From Acetoanaerobium sticklandii (GTDB taxonomy: Bacteria > Bacillota > Clostridia > Peptostreptococcales > Filifactoraceae), in contig NC_014614.1 of assembly GCF_000196455.1 (NCBI RefSeq), positions 696,501 to 760,500 on the forward strand: a stretch of 64,000 nt of DNA, given 5' to 3'. A program made the position numbers and the translations under genes. Every line of letters starts with the position of its first letter. Position 1 is the first letter of the stretch. Positions 1-8,407 of the stretch are shown in pieces. Under the pieces are notes generated by a model. It saw only the letters and a program-made list of their open reading frames with translations. It ran no database searches and had not been told where the DNA came from.

Positions 1-346
1 ATCTATGCTTGAGGTTATCCAGCAGGACTATATTAGAACAGCTAGAGCAAAAGGCCTTAGCGAAGGCGTAGTAGTTTTCAAACATGCACTTAAAAATGCA
101 CTTATACCAATAGTTACATATATAGGACCTATGGCGGCAGGTATATTAACTGGATCGTTTGTTATAGAAAAGATTTTTGCTATCCCTGGAATGGGAAGAA
201 TGTTCGTTGAGAGTATCAGTAACCGTGACTATACAGTAATCATGGGTGTTACAATATTCTATGCAGCAATTCTAGTAGTAATGGTATTTGTAGTAGATTT
301 AGTCTATGGAGTTATCGATCCTAGAATAAAAATAGACGAAGATTAG
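1..346 (+). CDS. oppB: Oligopeptide ABC transporter permease OppB (3' fragment)
   Basis: This is the C-terminal part of an inner-membrane permease of the OppB/DppB family, one half of the channel of a peptide importer. The gene enters from the left edge: the frame is open from base 2, so the ATG at base 5 is internal. The EAA loop that contacts the ATPase is visible at the start (YIRTARAKGL, then KHALKNALIP), followed by three hydrophobic stretches and the family-typical ending VYGVIDPRIK. Ten bases separate its stop from oppC, and the order oppB-C-D-F-A is that of classical opp operons. The family is clear; peptide rather than nickel or another substrate is inferred from the binding-protein type of the neighbour oppA. 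Confidence 0.93.
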   Translation, partial: SMLEVIQQDYIRTARAKGLSEGVVVFKHALKNALIPIVTYIGPMAAGILTGSFVIEKIFAIPGMGRMFVESISNRDYTVIMGVTIFYAAILVVMVFVVDLVYGVIDPRIKIDED

Positions 347-356
347 GAGGCGGATT

Positions 357-1286
357 ATGGATAATACACAATTGAAAAATGCTCAAGATTTATGGCAGCC
401 GCTTTCTAAAGCAGAAAGAGATGCTGACAAGATAGTAAGACCATCTATGACTTACTGGCAAGACGTATGGAGAAGATTAAAAGGAAATAAGGTTGCAATG
501 GGTTCATTGATTTTTCTAGTATTTTTAATTTTGGTTGCAATATTTGTGCCTATGTTCTGGCCATACAGTTATTCTGACCAGAATCTTATGAATGCTAATC
601 AAAGCCCTACTGCAGAGCATATATTTGGTACAGATAAGCACGGTAGAGATTTGTTTATTCGTGTAATCTACGGAGCGAGAATTTCTCTTACAGTTGGTAT
701 AGCAGCTTCTATTATCAATCTAGTAGTTGGAGTTGTATATGGTGGTATTTCAGGTTATGTAGGTGGAAGAACTGACAACCTAATGATGAGAATAGTTGAT
801 ATTCTTTACACTATTCCATTAACATTATATGTTATCCTGCTTATGGTTTGGCTAGGAGCAGGTATGAAAAGTATTCTTATAGCAATAGGTACTACATACT
901 GGATTAGTATGGCTAGAATAGTTAGAGGACAGATTCTTTCTTTAAAAGAACAGGAATATGTTATGGCAGCTAGAACACTTGGAGCTAGTGACTCAAGAAT
1001 ACTATTTAAGCATCTAGTTCCAAATGCAATGGGACCAATCATAGTTACAATGACAATGTCAATTCCAAGTGCAATATTTACTGAAGCCTTCCTATCGTTT
1101 ATAGGACTTGGAGTATCTGCTCCTAAAGCTTCATGGGGGGTACTTGCTAACGATGCTTTAGGTAGCTTTATGCTATATCCGCATCACCTATTCTTCCCAG
1201 CACTTGCTTTATCGTTAACAATGCTTGCTTTTAACTTTTTAGGCGATGGACTTAGAGATGCTCTAGATCCAAAAATGCGTAAGTAA
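357..1286 (+). CDS. oppC: Oligopeptide ABC transporter permease OppC
   Basis: This is the second permease subunit of the peptide importer (309 residues, normal for OppC). A long cytoplasmic N-terminus of about 45 residues leads into a first membrane helix (about 47-70). A periplasmic-type loop with FGTDKHGRDLF, a hallmark of OppC/DppC proteins, follows at about 90-100, then five further helices. The EAA loop (EYVMAARTLGASD) lies near residue 200. An AGGAGG ribosome-binding site precedes the ATG. It pairs with OppB to form the pore and docks on OppD and OppF, the next two genes. Confidence 0.95.
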   Translation: MDNTQLKNAQDLWQPLSKAERDADKIVRPSMTYWQDVWRRLKGNKVAMGSLIFLVFLILVAIFVPMFWPYSYSDQNLMNANQSPTAEHIFGTDKHGRDLFIRVIYGARISLTVGIAASIINLVVGVVYGGISGYVGGRTDNLMMRIVDILYTIPLTLYVILLMVWLGAGMKSILIAIGTTYWISMARIVRGQILSLKEQEYVMAARTLGASDSRILFKHLVPNAMGPIIVTMTMSIPSAIFTEAFLSFIGLGVSAPKASWGVLANDALGSFMLYPHHLFFPALALSLTMLAFNFLGDGLRDALDPKMRK

Positions 1287-1301
1287 AGGAGGAGAATGTA
1301 T

Positions 1302-2333
1302 ATGTCATCAGAAAATTTGTTAGATGTTAAAAATTTAAAAACATCCTTCTTTACCCATGTTGGAGAAGTTAAAGCTATAAGAGGGGTGGACTTTCACCTA
1401 AAAAAGGGAGAGGCTATAGGTATAGTTGGAGAATCAGGTTCAGGTAAATCTGTTACTTCTCTTTCTGTAATGAAATTACTGCTTAATCCAGGTAAAATAA
1501 TAGATGGCCAAATACTTTTCAATGGAGAAGATTTAGCTACAAAAACTGACAAAGAGATGCAAAGTATAAGAGGAAATGAAATTTCAATGATATTCCAAGA
1601 CCCGATGACTTCTCTTAATCCAGTTTACACTATCGGAGACCAAATAATGGAGGCTATAATAAAGCACCAAAAGGTTTCTAAAGAAGAAGCTAGAAAAAAA
1701 GCTGTAGAAATGCTTAGACTAGTTGGAATTCCAAGTCCTGAAAAACGTATAAAGCAATATCCTCACGAGTTTTCAGGTGGTATGAGACAAAGAGCTATGA
1801 TAGCTATGGCACTTTCTTGTGAGCCTCAACTTCTAATAGCTGATGAGCCTACAACAGCGCTAGACGTTACTATTCAAGCCCAAATACTTGAGCTTATGAA
1901 AGACCTTAAGGATAGATTAAATACATCTATCATCCTTATAACTCACGACCTTGGAGTAGTTGTAGATGTGTGTAGCAGAATAATAGTAATGTACGGTGGT
2001 CTTATTATGGAAGAGGGAAGCAGCGAAGAAATCTTCTATAACCCTAAGCATCCATACACATTGGGATTACTTAAATCAATTCCTAAGATAACAGAGAAAT
2101 CTGATAAGCAAAGATTAATTCCAATCGATGGAACGCCTCCAGATTTACTTAAACCACCAAAAGGCTGTCCATTTGCACCAAGATGTGACTTTGCTATGAG
2201 AATATGTATGGAGCAAAGTCCAGAGTATACTCAGATGAGCCCTACGCACAGATCTATGTGTCATCTACTTCATCCAGATGCACCTAGCGTGCCTGAAATC
2301 AATGGAAATATGAATAAGGAGGGACAAGCTTAA
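1302..2333 (+). CDS. oppD: Oligopeptide ABC transporter ATP-binding protein OppD
   Basis: This is an ATPase subunit of the peptide importer. It has Walker A GESGSGKS, the signature SGGMRQR, Walker B LLIADEPTTALD and the switch histidine in LITHDLGVV. The C-terminal Opp/Dpp extension carries CPFAPRCDFAMRIC and a further Cys, typical of this subfamily. Two in-frame ATGs lie 6 bases apart at 1296 and 1302. The AAAGGAGG site ends only about 3 bases before the first and about 9 before the second, so 1302 (343 residues) is preferred. Its stop overlaps the oppF start by one base (TAATG), indicating translational coupling. Confidence 0.94.
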   Translation: MSSENLLDVKNLKTSFFTHVGEVKAIRGVDFHLKKGEAIGIVGESGSGKSVTSLSVMKLLLNPGKIIDGQILFNGEDLATKTDKEMQSIRGNEISMIFQDPMTSLNPVYTIGDQIMEAIIKHQKVSKEEARKKAVEMLRLVGIPSPEKRIKQYPHEFSGGMRQRAMIAMALSCEPQLLIADEPTTALDVTIQAQILELMKDLKDRLNTSIILITHDLGVVVDVCSRIIVMYGGLIMEEGSSEEIFYNPKHPYTLGLLKSIPKITEKSDKQRLIPIDGTPPDLLKPPKGCPFAPRCDFAMRICMEQSPEYTQMSPTHRSMCHLLHPDAPSVPEINGNMNKEGQA

Positions 2334-3322
2334 TGATAAATAAAGATGCAGAAGTTTTGATTGAAGTCAAAAACCTTAAAAAATATTTCCCTGTACACAA
2401 AGGCTTCTTTAAGAGAACTACTCAAAATGTACAAGCAGTTGATGATATATCTTTTGCTATAAAAAGAGGAGAAACATTAGGACTTGTTGGAGAGTCTGGT
2501 TGCGGAAAATCTACAACTGGAAGAACAATAATCAGACTGTATGAACCTACTTCAGGTGAAATTATTTATAAAGGAACTGAAATAGGAAGATTATCACAAA
2601 AAGAATTAAAGCCATATAGAAAAAAAATTCAGATGATATTCCAAGATCCATACGCTTCATTAAACGCTAGAATGACAGTTGGAGATATCATAGGAGAGCC
2701 ACTAGATATTCATGAACTAGCTTCAGGTAAAGAAAGATTGGAAAAAATTCACCAGCTGCTTCACGATGTTGGACTTAACCCTGACCATGCCACTCGTTAT
2801 CCTCATGAGTTTTCAGGAGGACAAAGACAAAGAATTGGTATAGCTAGAGCCCTTGCTGTTGAGCCGGATTTCATAATCTGCGACGAGCCTATCTCAGCTC
2901 TTGACGTATCTATTCAGGCGCAGGTCGTAAATATGCTTGAAGACTTACAAAGAGAAAGAAATATAACTTATTTATTCATTGCCCATGACCTTTCTATGGT
3001 TAAGCATATTTCTGACAGAATAGGTGTTATGTATCTTGGTAAAATGGTTGAGCTTGGACCTGCAGATGATTTATACAACTCGCCACAGCATCCATATACT
3101 CAGGCACTGCTTTCAGCAGTACCAGTACCAGATCCAAATATTTCTAAAAATAGTAAGAGAATCATCCTTACTGGTGATGTACCTAGCCCTATGAATCCTC
3201 CTTCAGGATGTAGATTCAGAACTAGATGCCAATACGCTATGGATATATGTAAAGAGCAAGAACCAGAGTTTGTAGAAATAGCGCCAGGCAGAATGTGTGC
3301 TTGTCATCTTCATAAAAAATAA
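2333..3322 (+). CDS. oppF: Oligopeptide ABC transporter ATP-binding protein OppF
   Basis: This is the second ATPase of the peptide importer (329 residues). It shows Walker A GESGCGKS, signature SGGQRQR, Walker B FIICDEPISALD and the C-terminal Opp/Dpp zone with cysteines (CRFRTRC, C, C). The N-terminus LKKYFPVHKGFF is characteristic of OppF/DppF, which distinguishes it from OppD. The start overlaps the oppD stop. It is the last gene before a 176-base gap that contains the separate oppA promoter. Confidence 0.95.
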   Translation: MINKDAEVLIEVKNLKKYFPVHKGFFKRTTQNVQAVDDISFAIKRGETLGLVGESGCGKSTTGRTIIRLYEPTSGEIIYKGTEIGRLSQKELKPYRKKIQMIFQDPYASLNARMTVGDIIGEPLDIHELASGKERLEKIHQLLHDVGLNPDHATRYPHEFSGGQRQRIGIARALAVEPDFIICDEPISALDVSIQAQVVNMLEDLQRERNITYLFIAHDLSMVKHISDRIGVMYLGKMVELGPADDLYNSPQHPYTQALLSAVPVPDPNISKNSKRIILTGDVPSPMNPPSGCRFRTRCQYAMDICKEQEPEFVEIAPGRMCACHLHKK

Positions 3323-3360
3323 ACTTTATAAAAAAAATTCTTCATATTTCTAAAAAAAGT

Positions 3361-3388
3361 TTGAAAATTCTAGAAAATCAGATATTAT
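3361..3388 (+). promoter_or_regulatory. Sigma-A promoter for oppA
   Basis: TTGAAA (3361-3366) and TATTAT (3383-3388) are separated by 16 bases, about 110 bases upstream of oppA. The gap between oppF and oppA otherwise contains AT-rich sequence and a short GATGTAA/TTACATC hairpin without a T-run (about 3424-3442). A dedicated promoter would let the abundant binding protein be made in excess over the membrane parts. Confidence 0.55.
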
Positions 3389-3498
3389 AGAATAAAAGGT
3401 TTTTTTATATGATATTTTCTATAGATGTAATTTTTTTACATCCGTAGATTATATAGAGCTAAACAAAGGTTAGCACTAAAAACTAAGGAGGGAAAAAA

Positions 3499-5133
3499 AT
3501 GAAGAAAAAATTAATCGCGTTAACACTAACTGCATTAATGGGATTCTCTGTTCTTGCAGGTTGTGGCGGAAATCAAGCTGCTGAAGGTGATGAGGCTGCA
3601 GGTGAGTCTACTGAACCAAAGATTGTTAGACATAACTTAGGAGCAGATCCTCAAACTATCGACCCAGCACTAAACACTGCGGTTGACGGAGCAATATTCC
3701 TAGTTAACGTTTTCGAAGGTCTTTGCAAAACTGACGAAAATGAAAAAGCAATCCCTGGTATGGCGGAGAGCTGGGAAGTTTCAGAAGATGGACTTACTTA
3801 CACATTTAAGCTAAGAGATGCAAAATGGTCTGATGGCGAGCCAGTAAAAGCTCAAGATTTCGAGTTTGCTTGGAAAAGAGCACTTGACCCAACTACAGCT
3901 GCTGAGTATGCATACCAAATGTATTACTTAAAAGGTGGAGAAGCGTTTAACAGTGGCGAAGCTACAATAGATGAGGTTGGAGTTAAAGCTATTGATGACA
4001 AGACTTTAGAAGTTGTTTTAGAGTCACCTACTCCATACTTCTTAGAGCTTACAGCATTCCCAACATATTTCCCAGTTAGAAAAGACATAGTTGAAGCTGA
4101 TCCAGAAGGATGGGCTCTAAACATGGAAACTTACATCAGTAATGGACCTTTCAAAGCTGTTGAGTGGAGCCATAATGACGTATTAAAAGTTGTTAAAAAT
4201 GAAAATTATTATGATGCTGATAGCATTCAATTAGATGGTATAGATTTCTACATGATAGTTGAAGAATCAACTGGAATGTCTGCATATGAGTCTGGTGAGA
4301 TTGATTACCTAGAGCATATTCCTACAGATCAAATTCCTACTCTTCAAGAATCTCATGAAGATTTCGAAATTCAGCCTTACCTAGGAACTTACTTCTATGT
4401 ATTTAATACTACTAAAGAGCCAGTTAACGATCCTAAGGTTCGTAAAGCTTTAACTCTTGCAATAGATAGACAAGCTATCGTTGACGTAGTAACAAAAGGT
4501 GGACAAAAACCTGCATCTGGATTCGTACCATCAGGTATGACTCTAAGCGATGGTAGTGACTTTAGAGAAAAAGGCGGAGACTTTGGTATCCCTGCAACTG
4601 CTAACGTAGAAGAGGCTAAGAAACTTCTTGCTGAAGCTGGATATCCAGATGGACAAGGCTTCCCAACTATCGAAGTTATGTACAACACTCTTGAAGCTCA
4701 TAAAGCAATAGCTGAAGCTATCCAAGAAATGTGGAAACAAAACCTAGGAATCAATGTAGAACTTAGAAACGAAGAGTGGAAAGTATTCCAAGAAACAAGA
4801 ACTCAAGGAGACTTCATTATAGCTAGACATGGTTGGATTGGTGACTATGTTGACCCTATGACATTCCTAGATATGTGGTTATCAAACTCAGGAAACAACG
4901 ATGCTGACTGGTTCAACGATGAGTATGACAAGTTAATCGCTGATTCTAAAAAAGCTGAAGGAGCAGATAGAGACGCTCTTATGCTACAAGCAGAAAAGCT
5001 AATGATGGATGCAAACATCACTATGCCTATCTACTACTACACAAAACCAACACTACTAAAATCTTATGTTAAAGGTGTTCACTTCTCACCTCTAGGATTT
5101 GTGTTCTATCACAACGCTACAATCGAAAAATAA
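3499..5133 (+). CDS. oppA: Peptide-binding lipoprotein OppA
   Basis: This is the extracellular solute-binding protein of the opp system (SBP family 5, 544 residues). Residues 1-22 form a lipoprotein signal with lipobox LAGC, so Cys22 should be lipidated and hold the protein on the outer face of the membrane. The mature protein has the family 5 opening (about residues 44-60, with DPQTIDPALN), the WEVSEDGLTYTFKLRD motif and a C-terminal lobe. The start follows AAGGAGGGAAAAAA. It is transcribed from its own promoter and ends at a strong terminator. Oligopeptides are the likely ligand, judged from size and from the intact opp gene set. Confidence 0.95.
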   Translation: MKKKLIALTLTALMGFSVLAGCGGNQAAEGDEAAGESTEPKIVRHNLGADPQTIDPALNTAVDGAIFLVNVFEGLCKTDENEKAIPGMAESWEVSEDGLTYTFKLRDAKWSDGEPVKAQDFEFAWKRALDPTTAAEYAYQMYYLKGGEAFNSGEATIDEVGVKAIDDKTLEVVLESPTPYFLELTAFPTYFPVRKDIVEADPEGWALNMETYISNGPFKAVEWSHNDVLKVVKNENYYDADSIQLDGIDFYMIVEESTGMSAYESGEIDYLEHIPTDQIPTLQESHEDFEIQPYLGTYFYVFNTTKEPVNDPKVRKALTLAIDRQAIVDVVTKGGQKPASGFVPSGMTLSDGSDFREKGGDFGIPATANVEEAKKLLAEAGYPDGQGFPTIEVMYNTLEAHKAIAEAIQEMWKQNLGINVELRNEEWKVFQETRTQGDFIIARHGWIGDYVDPMTFLDMWLSNSGNNDADWFNDEYDKLIADSKKAEGADRDALMLQAEKLMMDANITMPIYYYTKPTLLKSYVKGVHFSPLGFVFYHNATIEK

Positions 5134-5150
5134 TTAAAAATTTTTTATAA

Positions 5151-5184
5151 ATAAAGAAGCGGCCTAGGTCGCTTCTTTATTTTG
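5151..5184 (+). terminator. Intrinsic terminator after oppA
   Basis: A perfect 11-bp stem (5151-5161 with 5170-5180) with an 8-base loop is followed by TTT. It closes the opp operon. Confidence 0.88.
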
Positions 5185-5237
5185 TTGCTGTAAATACTAG
5201 ACTTCTTAATTAAGAACACAACGAAAGATAAATGGTG

Positions 5238-5243
5238 TATAAT
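5238..5243 (+). promoter_or_regulatory. Possible -10 box for the AIR-synthase-like gene
   Basis: A consensus TATAAT sits about 110 bases upstream of the next gene, just past the oppA terminator. No good -35 box lies at the right distance, so this is only a candidate. Confidence 0.3.
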
Positions 5244-5353
5244 TAATGTGGCGTAAAATAATTAGCACAGTTAAATTTATTTAGTTTCAAGTAATTTTTC
5301 AGATTACTATATTAAATTAAAGCTTTTTAATCACTTATAGTAGGAGTAATTGA

Positions 5354-6346
5354 ATGAATATTTTAGATGAAGGAAAGCTCTCTATAGAGCAACTTAAAGA
5401 GTTGGTTTTTGAATATACTAAAAATTTTAGAAAAGAAGTACTCACTCATCCGTATATAGGGCAGGATTGTGCTGTAATTGATTCAAAGGGAAGTATGATA
5501 TCTATATCCTCAGATCCTATTACAGCGGCTAAAGAGGATATAGGAAGACTAGCTGTAGATATAAATTTAAATGATATAGCGGCTTCAGGAGCTTCTCCGT
5601 TTGCCATTACTGTAACTATCCTATGCCCACTAGGAACAACTGATGAGGATATAAAACTAGTTATGAAGGATATATATGAAAGTGCAAGAGCTAAAGACGT
5701 TCAAATTATAGGTGGACATACAGAAGTGACCTCAGCAGTAAATAAAATGATAATTTCTGTCACAGCGCTTGGACTGTTGTCAAAAGCTCATTTTGAAAAT
5801 GTACCAGTATTTCAATCTGGAGATTATATATATGTTACAAAAGACATAGCAATGGAGGGTACTCATATAATAGCTTTAGAAAAATCCTCAGAGCTATCAC
5901 AGCTTCTAAGTGAAGAGGATAATAAAACGCTTGAAGATTACTCCAGAAATATAAGTGTTGTTGAGGATTCGAAGCTAGCTAGAGACTATGAATGCATAAT
6001 GCATGATATAACAGAGGGTGGAGTCTTAGGCGCTGTATGGGAAACCTGTGAGATGATAGGATTTGGAGCAAAGCTTGATTATAGCTCGATGCCATTATCT
6101 GAAACTTCAAAGAAAATCTGCCACTTTTATAATATAAATCCTCTTAGACTTATTTCCAGCGGAAGTATGCTTATTGTTGCTAAGGCTCATTCTTCAAAGG
6201 CTTTAGAGCAAGCATTTGCTTTATCAAATATAAGGCTTTCAAAAATAGGAGAGCTTTCAAAGGATGAAGCTGTAGTGATTTTTGAAGATGGAATTTATTC
6301 AAATGTTTTGCCTCCAAAGTCAGATGAACTTTACAAGGTGGTATAA
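5354..6346 (+). CDS. AIR-synthase-like protein (PurM/HypE/ThiL superfamily)
   Basis: This 330-residue protein has the two-domain ATP-binding fold of the PurM/HypE/SelD/ThiL superfamily. Visible hallmarks are GQDCAVID near residue 36, SSDPIT near 55, DINLNDIAASGASPFAITVTIL near 75-97 and IIGGHTEVT near 118-126. The C-terminal half carries HDITEGGVLGAVWE, which is closest to the HypE-like AIR-synthase-related group. The C-terminal cysteine tail of true HypE is not present, and no hyp, hydrogenase, purine or thiamine gene is nearby. The exact reaction is unknown; phosphorylation or activation of a small substrate with ATP would be the family-based expectation. Confidence 0.75.
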   Translation: MNILDEGKLSIEQLKELVFEYTKNFRKEVLTHPYIGQDCAVIDSKGSMISISSDPITAAKEDIGRLAVDINLNDIAASGASPFAITVTILCPLGTTDEDIKLVMKDIYESARAKDVQIIGGHTEVTSAVNKMIISVTALGLLSKAHFENVPVFQSGDYIYVTKDIAMEGTHIIALEKSSELSQLLSEEDNKTLEDYSRNISVVEDSKLARDYECIMHDITEGGVLGAVWETCEMIGFGAKLDYSSMPLSETSKKICHFYNINPLRLISSGSMLIVAKAHSSKALEQAFALSNIRLSKIGELSKDEAVVIFEDGIYSNVLPPKSDELYKVV

Positions 6347-6405
6347 AAAGTATTAAGAATAAATTACAATACCTCAGTAGAGTTGAATTTTTAAACTATA
6401 ACGTG

Positions 6406-6442
6406 ATATGCTAAATATATTAAAAAATATTTAGCATATTTT
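6406..6442 (+). terminator. Probable terminator between the AIR-synthase-like gene and the amidase
   Basis: A perfect 13-bp AT-rich stem (6406-6418 with 6427-6439) with an 8-base loop ends in TTT. It lies 40 bases before the amidase start. Confidence 0.6.
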
Positions 6443-6482
6443 AGCTTTTGGCTGCTTTGGTTTGAAGTAGGAGGATATTAAG

Positions 6483-8390
6483 ATGAAAAAAGGTTTCAAA
6501 CAATACATAGCTTTAACATTAGCCCTAGGGCTTTTGATACCGTCTGTTTCTTTTGGAGCTCCCAAAATTGAATACGGAAAGTTCATAGTGGGAGGAAAGA
6601 CTCAAAAAATTGCTCTTGCAAACGTAAGTGTAGATTCGGCTCCTCTTACTGTATCTAGTGGAGAAGTTCCACCTCTTGTTATAGATTCTAGAACTTTAGT
6701 TCCTGTAAAACTGGTTACAGAAAAGTTAGGAGCTCAAATTTCTTGGAATTCAAAAACAGAAGAGGTGACTATAAAAAAATCAGATAAAACTATAGTTTTA
6801 AAAATAAACAGCTCTACTGCTAAAGTAAATGGCAAATCTAAGACACTTCCTGATAAGGTTTCGCCTATAATAGTAAATAGTAGAACTATGGTTCCACTTA
6901 AATTTATAGCTGATGAATTTTCGCTTACCGTAAATTATAATGCGGCAAATAACAGCACTAACTTGATTTCAAAATCAGGAGAGCATGTTAATGATGCATT
7001 ATTTCCAGCTGACACTGTAGTAAATACGGATGATATACTTGGAAGCTTAGATTTGTCTGGAGTTACTGTTGTTCAAAATAATTCCAATAATAATTCAGTT
7101 GATTCAAATAGCAATTCGAATCAATTGCCTATAGTAGATGTGGATAATATTATAAATACACCACAAGGCAGTAATAATCAAGTAAACACTAGCAATTCGT
7201 TAGCAAAGCAGGTTTCCTATAACTTAGTCCAGCAAAATATGGACAATGAAATATTTAGTATCACTGGAACTAGTGGGCTTAGTAGCTCTAGCTTTTTCTT
7301 ATCTGATCCAGAAAGACTAGTTATTGATATTCAAGGGGCAGCTATAAATTCTAGTTTAGACGCCAATAAATTTTATTCAAACAGTGCTTTTATTAAAGAG
7401 ATGAACTCATATTATCATGCTTCAGAAAATAAGCTTAGAATAACCTTAAAATTAAAAGACGATACTAAAAGAGAAGAAGTTCAAATCAAGCAGAATCCTG
7501 CTTCAGTTGATGTGACTTATAAATCTCAAAAACCAAAGAATTCCAACATGACATATAGCGCAGATAGAATTAATTCGAAATTTGAGCTTAGACTTCTTTC
7601 GTCTTACAATGCTCCAACAGTTAATTTTGACATGTTTTCAAATATAGTTGAGCTTACTATTCCATCTAGTGTTTCAAATCTTCAGTCAGAGATTAGAAAT
7701 GTAGATGATAGAAATATATCCTCTATAGAAGTAATCAACCAAGGGCAAGACACTAAGATTAAGTTTAAGCTTAAGGAAAGAGTAAATTACGCTCTTACTG
7801 AGAATGGAATAAATTCTAAAATAGGTATAAAGTTTACAAAGCAAAATAGAACTACGCCGCTTATAGTTGTAGATGCGGGTCATGGGGCAAAGGATCCTGG
7901 GGCAGTTTCGGGAGGCTCTACAGAAAAAGAACTCAACCTTATTATTTCCCAGAAGCTTTCTGCTAGACTAAAGCAAGAAGGATATGAGATAATTACAACT
8001 AGAGACACTGATGTTTTCATAGAATTAGTAGATAGGGCAGCCGCAGCAAACAACAGCGATGCAGATTTATTTATAAGCATACACCATAATGCAGCTGGAA
8101 GCAGTGCCGCAAATGGAATAGAAACGCTTTACTATCCATCAGATGACAACAAAGCCTTGGCACAGATTTTCCATAGTGAAATGCTAAAGACATCTGGAGC
8201 AAATGATAGAAAGATAATTCCAAGAGCAAACCTAGTAGTACTTAATAGAACTAAAATGCCTGCAGCTCTTTTGGAGCTAGGATATATGACAAACTCATCA
8301 GAGCTTGCAAATTTAAAAGACGATGCTTACCAAAATGCTATGGTTGAAGGTATAGTCAAAGCAGTAAATAGATATTTCAAAGGCTATTAG
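6483..8390 (+). CDS. Secreted N-acetylmuramoyl-L-alanine amidase with stalk-type N-terminal domain
   Basis: This exported cell-wall hydrolase cuts the bond between muramic acid and the stem peptide (635 residues). A signal peptide covers about 1-26. Residues about 60-160 form a copper-amine-oxidase-type N-terminal domain with two copies of a SRTxVPxK pattern, common in clostridial surface proteins. An Asn/Ser-rich linker (about 195-240) and one or two AMIN-like segments (about 240-450) follow; AMIN domains target the septum. The C-terminal Amidase_3 domain (about 458-635) has the zinc ligands His467 (DAGHG), Glu481 and His534, plus the catalytic Glu598 in LLELGYMTN. All are present, so it should be active. 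Confidence 0.9.
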   Translation: MKKGFKQYIALTLALGLLIPSVSFGAPKIEYGKFIVGGKTQKIALANVSVDSAPLTVSSGEVPPLVIDSRTLVPVKLVTEKLGAQISWNSKTEEVTIKKSDKTIVLKINSSTAKVNGKSKTLPDKVSPIIVNSRTMVPLKFIADEFSLTVNYNAANNSTNLISKSGEHVNDALFPADTVVNTDDILGSLDLSGVTVVQNNSNNNSVDSNSNSNQLPIVDVDNIINTPQGSNNQVNTSNSLAKQVSYNLVQQNMDNEIFSITGTSGLSSSSFFLSDPERLVIDIQGAAINSSLDANKFYSNSAFIKEMNSYYHASENKLRITLKLKDDTKREEVQIKQNPASVDVTYKSQKPKNSNMTYSADRINSKFELRLLSSYNAPTVNFDMFSNIVELTIPSSVSNLQSEIRNVDDRNISSIEVINQGQDTKIKFKLKERVNYALTENGINSKIGIKFTKQNRTTPLIVVDAGHGAKDPGAVSGGSTEKELNLIISQKLSARLKQEGYEIITTRDTDVFIELVDRAAAANNSDADLFISIHHNAAGSSAANGIETLYYPSDDNKALAQIFHSEMLKTSGANDRKIIPRANLVVLNRTKMPAALLELGYMTNSSELANLKDDAYQNAMVEGIVKAVNRYFKGY

Positions 8391-8407
8391 CCACAAAGGA
8401 GAAATAA

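Noticed and set aside
3424..3442. GATGTAA/TTACATC hairpin before oppA as a terminator or riboswitch
   Set aside because: It has a short stem and no T-run; it lies downstream of the oppA promoter but shows no known leader motif.
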